Shown one piece after another: positions 1-9,960 of a stretch of DNA of 18,707 nt. The DNA is taken from NCBI GenBank assembly GCA_016098155.1, contig JAAAJB010000575.1:1-18707 (forward strand), read 5' to 3'. The stretch's first letter is position 1. Each line of letters starts with the position of its first letter. This DNA is from Actinomortierella ambigua. Taxonomy: Eukaryota; Mortierellomycota; Mortierellomycetes; Mortierellales; Mortierellaceae. The position numbers and the translations under genes are program-made. Under the pieces are notes generated by a model that did not search any database, was not told where the DNA came from, and saw only the letters and a program-made list of their open reading frames with translations.

Positions 1-1626
<1,626 letters not shown>

Positions 1627-1709
1627 GATGCTTTCGAAAGAGAATGTAAGATGAGGGTGGAAGAAGAAGAGATGAAGAAATGACCTGGAATCTTTTTTTT
1701 TTTTGGGTG

Positions 1710-1720
1710 GTCGTTTACAA
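1710..1720 (-). promoter_or_regulatory. 11-mer shared upstream of copies 1 and 2
   Basis: TTGTAAACGAC on the minus strand, 84-94 nt upstream of the copy 1 ATG. The same 11 bases lie 123-133 nt upstream of copy 2. It contains GTAAAC, which resembles a forkhead core. It could be a binding site or simply a leftover of the duplication. Confidence 0.3.
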
Positions 1721-1944
1721 GGGACTCAGCTGCCCCAAATCCTCCCACCCATGCATGCATGCCCTGCAACCAATGGTTTGTTGTCCTTTGCACGAGGGGG
1801 CAAAAAAAAACATATTGACCGATCTGCAAGAGACAGCCTGCGCTGACCACACTCATTCCCCGCCCCCTTTCTTTTTCCCTCAGAAACGACACTGTGGGCC
1901 GAGGAACATCGAGACAAACAGAATCTTTAACATTGGATAGAATA

Positions 1945-1980
1945 GCGATGATTTCCCATCACATTGTATTATGAATGCGC
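1945..1980 (-). terminator. conserved 3' element of copy 2 with variant poly(A) signal AATACA
   Basis: Read on the minus strand, this block contains CATTCATAATACAATGTGATG. It lies about 178 nt past the copy 2 stop. The same block, with AATAAA, follows copies 3 and 4. AATACA is a weaker form of the eukaryotic poly(A) signal, so the 3' end of copy 2 mRNA may be used less efficiently. Confidence 0.6.
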
Positions 1981-2147
1981 TGGTACGACAAGACAAAAAA
2001 AAAGGATGGCCGCCAAAAGGATACAGCTCCGATCGCGGTAGTGAAACAAGCGGGGTGGGGGTCTTGAGCTGTCCTTGCGAAAAAAAAGTCCTCTTTTTTT
2101 TTTTTTACTCTCCCTTTCTTCTCTTGTTGTTGTTGTCCTTCTGCTGC

Positions 2148-3924
2148 TTAGATCTCATCGAGATCCTCGGACCCCTGTTCTTCGCCAGCAACCTGACGCG
2201 ATATCAAGTTTAGAGGTATAAAATGGCTTTGGGTTAGCTCTCTCTTCTCTCTTTAGCTACGCAATGATAAGAAACCTAGTTTGTTTTTTCCCAAACTTAC
2301 CTCCTCATAGTCCTTCTCCAGGGCAGCAAGGTCCTCACGAGCCTCGGAAAACTCGCCTTCTTCCATACCCTCGCCGACATACCAGTGGACGAAGGCACGC
2401 TTGGAGTACATGAGATCGAATTTGTGATCCAAGCGCGACCAGGCCTCGGAGATGGCCGTCGTGTTGGACAGCATGCAAACAGCGCGCTTGGTGGCTGCCA
2501 CCTCCGATTCAGGAATCACCGTCGGCGCGTTGTCGTTGATGCCAATCTTGAATCCTGTCGGACACCAGTCGACAAACTGGATCGTGCGTCGTGCCTTGAT
2601 CTGGTTCATTGTGTCTGTTACATCCTTGGGTTGAACGTCACCCCGGTAAAGCATGCAACACGACATGTACTTGCCACTGCGAGGATCACACTTCACCATT
2701 TGGTTCGCAGGCTCGAAGCAAGCATTGGTGATCTCGGCCACTGATGATTGCTCATGCATGGCCTTGGCTGCTGATAGAATCGGCGCATAATTGATCAAAG
2801 GGAAGTGGATGCGTGGATATGGAACCAGATTTGTCTGGAACTCATTCAGATCCACATTCAGAGAGCCTCCAAACCGAAGTGATAGTGTGATCGATGATAC
2901 CGCCTGGGCAATCAGTCGATTCAGGTTCGAATACGTCGGACGGCCCACACCGAGGTTCTTGCGGCAGATATCATAGATGGCCTCATTGTCGACCATGAAC
3001 GAACAGTCAGCATGCTCGAGCGTGGCATGAGTGGTCAGGACAGAGTTGTAGGGCTCGACCACGGACGTGGCGACCTGCGGAGCTGGATAAACGGCGACCT
3101 CGAGTTTTGTCTTCTTGCCGTAATCCAGGGCCAGACGCTCGAGCAGCAACGCGCCAAAGCCGGCACCCGTACCACCACCAAAGGAGTGGTAGAGGATGAA
3201 TCCTTGGAGGCCACTGCAGTTGTCGGCCAGACGACGCACCTTTTCTGCGACAGACTCGACTTGCTCCTTGCCGATGGTGTAGTGGCCACGCGCATAATTG
3301 TTGGCGGCATCCTCGCGCCCTGTCACCAGCATCTCGGGATGGTACAGATCGCGGTATGTACCTCGACGGACTTCATCTACTACTGTCTCCTCGAGATCGA
3401 CAAACACTGGAGGATGGGGGAGGGTTTGTAGGGGAGCATTCGAAAAGTCAAACAAAGAAGGATTAGTGCAAGCTTTTTTTTTTTTTTTTTTTTGACCTAA
3501 GATAGAACAGAGTAAAGTGGCTTTACATGTGCGTGGGACAACCTTGCCGCCACTTGTCTCAGAGAAGAATGGTAAAGTGTCACCCTTGCGCTGACCGTCC
3601 TTTCTAAGAGATGTCAATTTGGGACACACAAGCACCATAAAAGAAAAGAGCAACATAAATGAGAAATACGCCTTTTGCTGGACTTGCTTTCGAGAAAGAC
3701 ATTTTCGTTGCTTGGTTGCTGTTGAAACTTACGGTGTACCATCGGGGTTGATGCCATGCTCCAGGCAGTACAGCTCCCAGCATGCATTGCCGATCTGGAC
3801 ACCGGCCTATAAACCACGAAAACAATATTCTTAGACATCGAATGGCAACGATCATCTTCTGAAAGGCAAGAAGCAAGTAAGCGCCGCGTACCTGGCCGAC
3901 ATGGAGTGAGATGATTTCACGCAT
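2148..3924 (-). CDS. TUB1: alpha-tubulin, copy 2 (complete, 444 aa)
   Basis: Complete alpha-tubulin in five exons: 3892-3924, 3733-3806, 3527-3603, 2301-3406 and 2148-2192. The four GT-AG introns are 85, 129, 120 and 108 nt. Intron positions are after Gln11 (phase 0), in the H1-S2 loop (phase 2), just before FVDLE (phase 1) and near the C-terminus after the YEE residues (phase 0). The signature reads GGGTGAG, a Ser-to-Ala variant allowed in the family pattern. The T7 Glu is kept (residue 250). The tail is [14 protein letters not shown] and lacks a terminal Tyr or Phe. The luminal loop is about four residues shorter than in mammals and has no SDK40T motif. The gene starts 587 bp from the stop of copy 3 and ends 521 bp from the start of copy 1, all on one strand. 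An 80-nt stretch (2530-2609) is identical to copy 1 (175-254), while introns have diverged. Confidence 0.96.
3474..3493. repeat. T20 homopolymer in intron 3 of copy 2
   Basis: Twenty consecutive T on the plus strand (A on the transcript), inside the 120-nt intron and away from the splice sites. Length is likely to vary between isolates. Confidence 0.85.
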
Positions 3925-4046
3925 GATGGTGTGTGGAGCAAAGAGAAGGTGAGGTGAGACAGAGGAGGTGGTGGAGAATGAAGGAAAAGGTGGATAAGTG
4001 AAAGTGATGAGGAAAAAAGAAGGGTTATCACTCTCTCTTTCTTTTT

Positions 4047-4057
4047 GTCGTTTACAA
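4047..4057 (-). promoter_or_regulatory. 11-mer shared upstream of copies 1 and 2 (copy 2 site)
   Basis: Exact match to TTGTAAACGAC found upstream of copy 1, set in otherwise diverged sequence. I saw no exact match upstream of copies 3 or 4. Confidence 0.3.
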
Positions 4058-4403
4058 CAGGCAACTCGACCCACCTCACCCTACCCCCCCCCGGAAATCC
4101 TTCACAGTAATGGATATTGAGATTGTCCTGCGTGCCTCTGCCAATTGGTTGCTTGTTCTTTTTTGCTGGCTGTAGTAGGGCAGCGAGGGGGTTATAGAGA
4201 CAGAACAAGGCCTATCTGCAAGAGGTAACAACCCGCTTTAACCACAATCGTTCCTCCCCTTTCTCCACCCCCTTCTTTTCTCTAATCGATCGTCCCTCTA
4301 AAGCGTTTCTTCCCCTCCCTCTCCAACCTACCGAAAAAAAAGACACTGCACACCCAAAGAACATTGAGAAAAGACCATGGTCTCACTTGTACATGGAAAG
4401 AAA

Positions 4404-4440
4404 GCGATGATATCCCGTCGCATTTTATTATGAATGCGTT
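4404..4440 (-). terminator. conserved 3' element of copy 3 with AATAAA poly(A) signal
   Basis: The minus strand reads CATTCATAATAAAATGCGACG, with AATAAA at 4424-4429, about 82 nt past the stop of copy 3. It is nearly identical to the blocks after copies 2 and 4. The conserved bases extend beyond the hexamer on both sides, so the block may include a cleavage or RNA-binding site as well. Confidence 0.65.
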
Positions 4441-4510
4441 GGTGCAACAATACATAAGAACGGCTTCCAAAGGAACAGCTCCTGGCGAAAAGGGTCCTTT
4501 TTCTTCTTCT

Positions 4511-6718
4511 TTACATCTCGTCGAGACCGTCGTCGAGCAGCTCCTCCTCGCCAGCGACCTAATACGATGTGAAGTAAAAGAAAAAAAAGAGGGGGGAGGG
4601 GGGAATGAGATGCATTCTGTAAGTAAACAGAAAGAAAAAACCTTTGACATTACACTTCTTTTTTTTGGGGGGGGGGGTATCCTGCAACAGATTTGATCAC
4701 TCAACTTACCTCCTCATAGTCCTTCTCGAGAGCAGCAAGGTCCTCACGAGCCTCGGAGAACTCACCCTCCTCCATACCCTCGCCGACATACCAGTGGACG
4801 AAGGCACGCTTGGAGTACATGAGATCAAACTTGTGGTCAAGACGGGACCAGGCCTCGGCGATGGCGGTGGTGTTGGACAGCATGCAGACGGCGCGCTTGG
4901 ACGCGGCGACTTCGGAACCGGGGACGACGACGGGCGCTTGGTCGTTGATACCAATCTTGAAACCGGTCGGGCACCAGTCGACAAACTGGATCGTGCGACG
5001 GGCCTTGATCTGGTTCATCGTGTCCGAGACATCCTTGGGCAGGACGCTGCCACGGTACAGCAGACAGCACGACATGTACTTGCCGTTGCGCGTGTCGCAC
5101 TTGACCATCTGGTTGGCGGGCTCGAAGCAGGCGTTGGTGATCTCGGCCACGGACGACTGCTCGTGGTAGGCCTTGGCCGCCGACAGGATGGGGGCATAGG
5201 TCACGAGGGGGAAGTGAATGCGGGGGTAAGGGACCAAGTTTGTCTGGAACTCGTTCAGATCGACGTTCAACGAGCCGCTGAAGCGGAGCGAGAGCGTGAT
5301 GGACGAGACCGCCTGGGCGATGAGGCGGTTGAGGTTCGAGTAGGTGGGGCGGTCGACGCCGAGGTTCTTGCGGCAAATGTCGTAGATGGCCTCGTTATCG
5401 ACCATAAAGGTGCAGTCGGCGTGCTCGAGCGTTGTGTGGGTGGTCAGGACCGAGTTGTAGGGCTCCACGACCGAGGTCGCGACCTCGGGGGCCGGGTAGA
5501 CGGCAAACTCGAGCTTGGAACGCTTGCCATAGTCCAGGGCCAGCTGGCTCAGCAACAACGATCCAAAGCCAGAGCCCGTACCACCGCCAAACGAGTGGAA
5601 CAGGACAAATCCCTGGAGACCGACAGTGTTCTCGGCCAGGCGACGCACCTTCTCGAGGACGCGGTCCAACTGCTCCTTGCCGACCGTGTAGTGGCCACGC
5701 GCGTAGTTGTTGGCGGCATCCTCCCGACCGGTGATCAGCGACTCGGGGTGGAAAAGTTGGCGGTAGGCGCCCCGGCGGATCTCGTCCACAACGGTCTCCT
5801 CAAGATCGACAATCACTATTGGAACGGGACAAGTGGGAATTGGAGGGGGGGAGGGGGCATGCAGAATAAGGTCAGTTGACTTTCAAAAGAGCCATCGGAG
5901 CATGGCCTCTGAACAGGAAATGTGAAAAAGAGTTCGAGGCCTTTTTGTTGTTGTTTTGCTTGGGTTATTTTAATCTTGCAGAAGCGCAAAATTATTCACT
6001 TTGCCCGACGAGAACCCAACGAGCCAACGGAAAATCCACAGGGAGTAGAGGCCCCATCCTCCAGTCCAGAGAAGAAGGAACATCCACTGAAACTGTCGAG
6101 CTGTTGAACAAAACCAACGATTCTTTTTTACCTGTGCGGGGAACATATTTGCCCTGGGCAGTCTCAGAGAAGAATGTCGTGCTGGACTCATGCTCGTTCT
6201 TCACTGCGTCTGCCGACCTAACGATTCAATGAAACCGGAAGGGGGGGGGAGGGAGAGAGAGGTGAAGACACGAAGAGTGAGCCAACTCAGCACGCACAAG
6301 ACAGAGCAACGAATGAGACTCTGCTGGTAAACGATGATATCCTCTCTCTCTTCTTCTTCTTCTTCTTTTTCGTTTCTCTCTCTTCTTCCAGTCCAATGAC
6401 CCAGTAGCGATTCCATGAAGACGTCAGCTTACTTTGTGCCGTCAGGGTTGATGCCATGTTCCAAGCAGTACAATTCCCAGCAGGCATTGCCGATCTGAAT
6501 ACCGGCCTATTAGGCAGGGGGTGGATGGGGAGGGAGGGGAAAAGAGCGAGAGAAAGAGAGACAGGGGTTAAAATGACATGGATTGGAACGTAGATGGATC
6601 AAAGTGGGATGTTTTGCCGATGTTGAGGGATGAGTGGGTAGCAGTGTGAACTGAAGAGTTCACATTGTCGGCAAGGTCGACTTACTTGACCAACGTGGAG
6701 AGAGATGATCTCGCGCAT
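4511..6718 (-). CDS. TUB1: alpha-tubulin, copy 3 (complete, 448 aa, GC-rich codons)
   Basis: Complete alpha-tubulin in five exons: 6686-6718, 6433-6506, 6132-6217, 4710-5815 and 4511-4558. Introns are longer than in copy 2 (179, 215, 316 and 151 nt) but at the same positions and phases. The signature is GGGTGSG, and the T7 loop keeps DLNEF with Glu at residue 253. The luminal loop exon is 9 nt longer than in copies 1 and 2 and reads [15 protein letters not shown] before FFSET, so it also lacks an SDK40T site. The tail is [15 protein letters not shown], ending in Met. The large exon uses third-position G or C far more than its neighbours (for example repeated gtc, ctc and gcg-type codons). In fungi this often goes with high expression, so this copy may be the main isotype; that is inference. 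The conserved poly(A) element lies about 82 nt past the stop. Confidence 0.96.
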
Positions 6719-7264
6719 AGTGTATGGATGTTACAAGAAAGAGGAAGAGGAAGAGTGAGGTGGGGTGAAGGAAAAGAAGTGGTATGAAGTACAAAGAGAG
6801 AAAAGAGAGAAATGTTGTTGAGGGGGGGACAATGTAGCCTCAAAAAAAAAAAAGCAATAAAGGTTTAGGTTTTGCAAGGGAGAGAGGAGCATCCACAGAT
6901 GGTACGTTTCTTGCGTGCGTGCGTGTGCAGCCAGTGTCCAATTGAGAACAACAACCGTTTTTTGTTGTTTGTCCATCTGTTCCCGGGGGGGGGGGCAAAC
7001 ACCATGGGCTGATACGGTATGGTGTACTACACGAATGCTCCAATAGAGTTGATGGGGAGGAGGGGGAAGATAGCGTGCCACGGTGTTAGTAAACTCCTCT
7101 TTCCCTTCTCCCCTCCTTTCCATCTGTCTCTTCTCCTCTCTTGCCTCATACATTGGCATGTCCCCTCCCTTTCCCCTTTGTCCCCTCCATTTCGGCAACG
7201 AAAAAAAAAAAGCAAAAAAAAGGGGGGACACGAAAAAAGGATGAAAAGGAACCGTGTATGAGCC

Positions 7265-7286
7265 AAAAAAAAAAAAAAAAAAAAAA
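7265..7286. repeat. A22 homopolymer downstream of copy 4
   Basis: Twenty-two A on the plus strand, hence a T tract in the sense of copy 4 transcription. It lies about 60 nt past the poly(A) signal and directly after a short inverted repeat. Confidence 0.85.
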
Positions 7287-7327
7287 GAGTACAGTACTCG
7301 CGAGGCTGAGGCGATGTTAAGAACAAA

Positions 7328-7360
7328 CGATGTTTCCCGTCGCATTTTATTATGAACACG
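7328..7360 (-). terminator. conserved 3' element of copy 4 with AATAAA poly(A) signal
   Basis: The minus strand reads GTTCATAATAAAATGCGACG, with AATAAA at 7346-7351, about 92 nt past the copy 4 stop. The surrounding bases match the blocks after copies 2 and 3, although the coding sequence of copy 4 has diverged much further. A short inverted repeat and a 22-T tract (minus strand) follow at 7299-7265. Confidence 0.65.
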
Positions 7361-7442
7361 CGGGTAGCAAGGCAAAGCGACCTTTGATACTCTCCGACGA
7401 CTGACGCCCTGCCCCAAAAGGGTGGTCCTGCTTGGACCTGAT

Positions 7443-9540
7443 TTAGATCTCATCCTCGATCTCATCCTGTTCACCGGTGCCAGCAACCTATGGAGAAAAA
7501 AAAAGGAGAGAGAGAGAGAGAGTTTTAGTATGTTCACTTTGGACTCCATCCAAACCCCACTCCTTTGTACCCGAATAAAAATAAAATACTTCCAAGACAG
7601 TTTTTGGGCTTACCTCAAAGTAGTCCTTCTCGAGAGCAGCAAGGTCCTCACGAGCCTCGGAAAACTCGCCTTCCTCCATACCCTCACCAACATACCAGTG
7701 GACAAAGGCACGCTTGGCATACATCAAGTCAAACTTGTGATCCAGGCGCGACCAAGCCTCAGCGATGGCCGTGGTGTTGGACAACATGCAGAGAGCGCGC
7801 TTCGAGGCCGCAACACCGCTGCCGGGGACGACGGTAGGAGCCTGGCCGTTGACACCGACCTTGAAGCCCGTGGGGCACCAGTCGACAAACTGGATCGAGC
7901 GCTGGGTCTTGACGTGGGCAATGGCCTGGTAAGGGTCGGCTGCAGCGACCTCGCCACGGTACAGCAGCGAGCACGACATGTACTTGCCAGCGGTAGGGTC
8001 GACCTTGACCATCTGGCTGGTCTTGTCGAGGAAGCAGGCTGTGGTGATGTCCTTGACGTTCGACTGCTCGTGGAAAGCCTTGGCCTCGGACAGGATGGGC
8101 GAGTAACTGACCAAGGGGAAGTGGATGCGGGGGTAAGGAACCAGGTTGGTCTGGAAATCGTTGAGATCCATGTTGAGCGAGCCGTGGAAGCGCAGCGACA
8201 GCGTGATCGATGAGACGACCTGGGCAATCATGCGGTTCAGGTGCGAGTACGTCGGTGTCTCGATGCCGAGGCGGGTGCGGCAAATATCGTAGATGGCCTC
8301 ATTGTCGACCAGGAACGAGCAGTCCGAGTGCTCCAGAGTAGCGTGAGTGGTCAGGATCGAGTTGTAGGGCTCGACCACGGACGTCGAGACCTTGGGCGCA
8401 GGGTAGACGGCCACCTCCAGCTTGGACTTTTTGCCATAGTCCAAAGCGAGGCGCTCGAGCAACAGCGAACCAAAACCAGAGCCCGTGCCTCCGCCGAACG
8501 AGTGGAAGATCAAAAAGCCCTGAAGGTTGCTGCACTGATCTGCCATCCTGCGGATCTGCTCCACCACTGGGTCAATCTTCTCCTTGCCAATCGTGTAGTG
8601 ACCACGCGCATAGTTGTTGGCAGCATCCTCACGGCCACTGATCAGCGAGTTGGGGTGGTACAGGTTGCGGAACTGGCCAGTGCGGATCTCGCCAACAGTC
8701 GTGTCCTCGAGATCGATGAAGACTGGTGATCGTTGCCGTTGTCGCGTTATTGTGGAATGTCATCCAGGATGCCCGCATGATTTGGTGGTTTTGAAGTGTA
8801 CATGGCAACCCCAACACACATAGAGTTGAGGTGCATCGGCGACGTGGTACAATGTGCACGCCCATTGGTGCCAGGCCATGGAGGGAAAATAAACAAGGGC
8901 AAGGAGAAATAAAAAGCATGCCGGTGGAGGTTAGGCTATACTGTTGTTCATTTTTCAGTCAACACCTCCCCTGATATTTCCCATGTCCACTAAGCAAAAG
9001 GCTTACCAGTGCGAGGGACGTACTTGCCGGAATGGGTCTCGTCGAAGAAGACCTTGTGCTTCACGCCGTCAACACGCGAGTTGGGGTCACTAACAACGGA
9101 ACAAAGCGAGGAATGGAGCGTGAGAGGCCATTTTGAGTTTTACAAGCTCGTTTCTCCACCCACTCTTTTTGAAGAGCCCAGTGGGAAGACAACAGCTTCT
9201 TCTCTTTCTCTCTTTCTCTCTCTCTCTCTCTCCACTTCCACCACTGGCGACATTGTTTCCCCCCTGTCGGCTATTGTTTCTCTCGCAATTTTTGTCCAAG
9301 GGAGGGTTTCATACACATGACCAGTCTGGTCCAAACCGTGCTCCAGGCAGTAGAGCTCCCAGCAGGCGTTACCAATCTGGACACCAGCCTATAGAGCCAT
9401 TCCAGGACAAAAAGACATAGAGGAGCGGTTTAGCATTTCTGGTTCTGAAAGTATGAGCCCCGGTACCCACTCGACAGAACGCAATCTATGGTCATGAACA
9501 TGCTTACCTGACCGACGTGGAGAGAGACAATCTCACGCAT
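7443..9540 (-). CDS. TUB1: alpha-tubulin, copy 4, divergent isotype (447 aa) with Asp at the catalytic T7 Glu
   Basis: Complete alpha-tubulin in five exons: 9508-9540, 9315-9388, 9007-9089, 7614-8722 and 7443-7487. Introns are 119, 225, 284 and 126 nt. The intron 2 donor (GTATGA at 9314 down) was chosen because it keeps the 74-nt exon and phase seen in all copies. Tubulin landmarks are present: MREI start, GGGTGSG, NEAIYD and the [13 protein letters not shown] helix. The T7 loop reads NMDLNDF, so the residue matching mammalian Glu254 (here 252, codon at 8157-8159) is Asp. In family knowledge that Glu drives GTP hydrolysis on the neighbouring beta subunit. Elsewhere, [12 protein letters not shown] of the other copies becomes [13 protein letters not shown], one residue longer. 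RGDV-PKDV becomes [10 protein letters not shown], and NLGVDRP becomes RLGIETP. The tail [14 protein letters not shown] ends in Ile. The frame is intact, so this looks like a diverged isotype rather than a pseudogene. Confidence 0.95.
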
Positions 9541-9919
9541 GATTAAGAGTGACAAAGGGTGGAGGAAGAGGGATGGGGAGGGGGGAGAGGGTGGTGAGAT
9601 GGGGGGGCAAAGGGAGGGGAAAATGTGAATAGAGAAAGAGAAAAAGAGGACAAAAAGAAGAAAACAAAAAAAAAGGACAATAGGAAGAGGAGGAGGGGGC
9701 AAATCGCGGACAGTGCAAGAGGGGAAAGGAGAGGTGGACGGGAGAAGTTTGTGCGATCGAATTTCACGGTGAGGCATTTGTTGAGAGCACAACCAACGTG
9801 CCAACTGCCTGCTGCACTGTCCAACAGAAGCAAAGAGGAGGGAGGCAAGCAGCCACCTGAGTTGCCTCCCAATCATGCTTCCTGTACCCCTTGTTTCTCT
9901 CCTCTCTCTCTCTCTTGTC

Positions 9920-9950
<31 letters not shown>

Positions 9951-9960
9951 GATCCTCCTC
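9541..9960 (-). promoter_or_regulatory. CT-rich leader and promoter region of copy 4
   Basis: Next to the copy 4 ATG the plus strand is strongly purine-rich, so the transcribed strand sense is a CT-rich leader like those of the other copies. The skew ends near 9750. No TATA box is clear. A CT and CTGT microsatellite follows at about 9894-9950. Confidence 0.4.
9921..9944. repeat. (CTGT)6 microsatellite
   Basis: Six perfect CTGT units flanked by CT repeats (from about 9894 to 9950), in the noncoding region upstream of copy 4. Confidence 0.85.

Larger units (their letters stand above)
1627..2147. other. intergenic region between alpha-tubulin copies 1 and 2
   Basis: This 521-bp gap holds the copy 1 promoter and leader and the copy 2 3' end. 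On the minus strand the leader next to the copy 1 ATG is CT-rich. It carries gtcgtttacaa at 1710-1720, a ctgcaagaga block near 1825 and the poly(A) element at 1945-1980. Blocks occur in the same order as in the gap between copies 2 and 3, so the two gaps are diverged duplicates. No ORF here looks coding; the short plus and minus frames consist of homopolymer translations. Confidence 0.8.
3925..4510. other. intergenic region between alpha-tubulin copies 2 and 3
   Basis: This gap holds the copy 2 promoter and its CT-rich leader (minus strand, about 3925-4045), then blocks shared with the copy 1/copy 2 gap. Shared blocks include gtcgtttacaa, tctgcaagag near 4212, gacactg near 4342 and the poly(A) element of copy 3. 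A C9 run sits at 4084-4092 and a palindrome GACCATGGTC at 4373-4382. I see no gene. Confidence 0.75.
6719..7442. other. intergenic region between alpha-tubulin copies 3 and 4
   Basis: On the minus strand the bases next to the copy 3 ATG are CT-rich (leader). Further out lie a G11 run (6985-6995), a purine/pyrimidine-skewed stretch (7080-7250), an A22 run (7265-7286) and the copy 4 poly(A) element. Long minus-strand frames here are translations of CT-rich sequence, with Phe, Leu and Ser runs. I do not regard them as genes. Confidence 0.7.

Noticed and set aside
4373..4382. Palindrome GACCATGGTC downstream of copy 3
   Set aside because: A ten-base palindrome is expected by chance in a window of this size and it has no counterpart after the other copies.
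4644..5879. 411-codon plus-strand frame over the copy 3 exon
   Set aside because: It is the antisense of the large alpha-tubulin exon. GC-rich third positions remove stops on the opposite strand. The similar antisense frames at 450-1112, 2385-2744, 3012-3431 and 7422-8213 have the same cause.
6731..7549. 272-codon minus-strand frame between copies 3 and 4
   Set aside because: Composed of homopolymer and CT-rich translation, and it overlaps the last exon and intron of copy 4 in the wrong frame.
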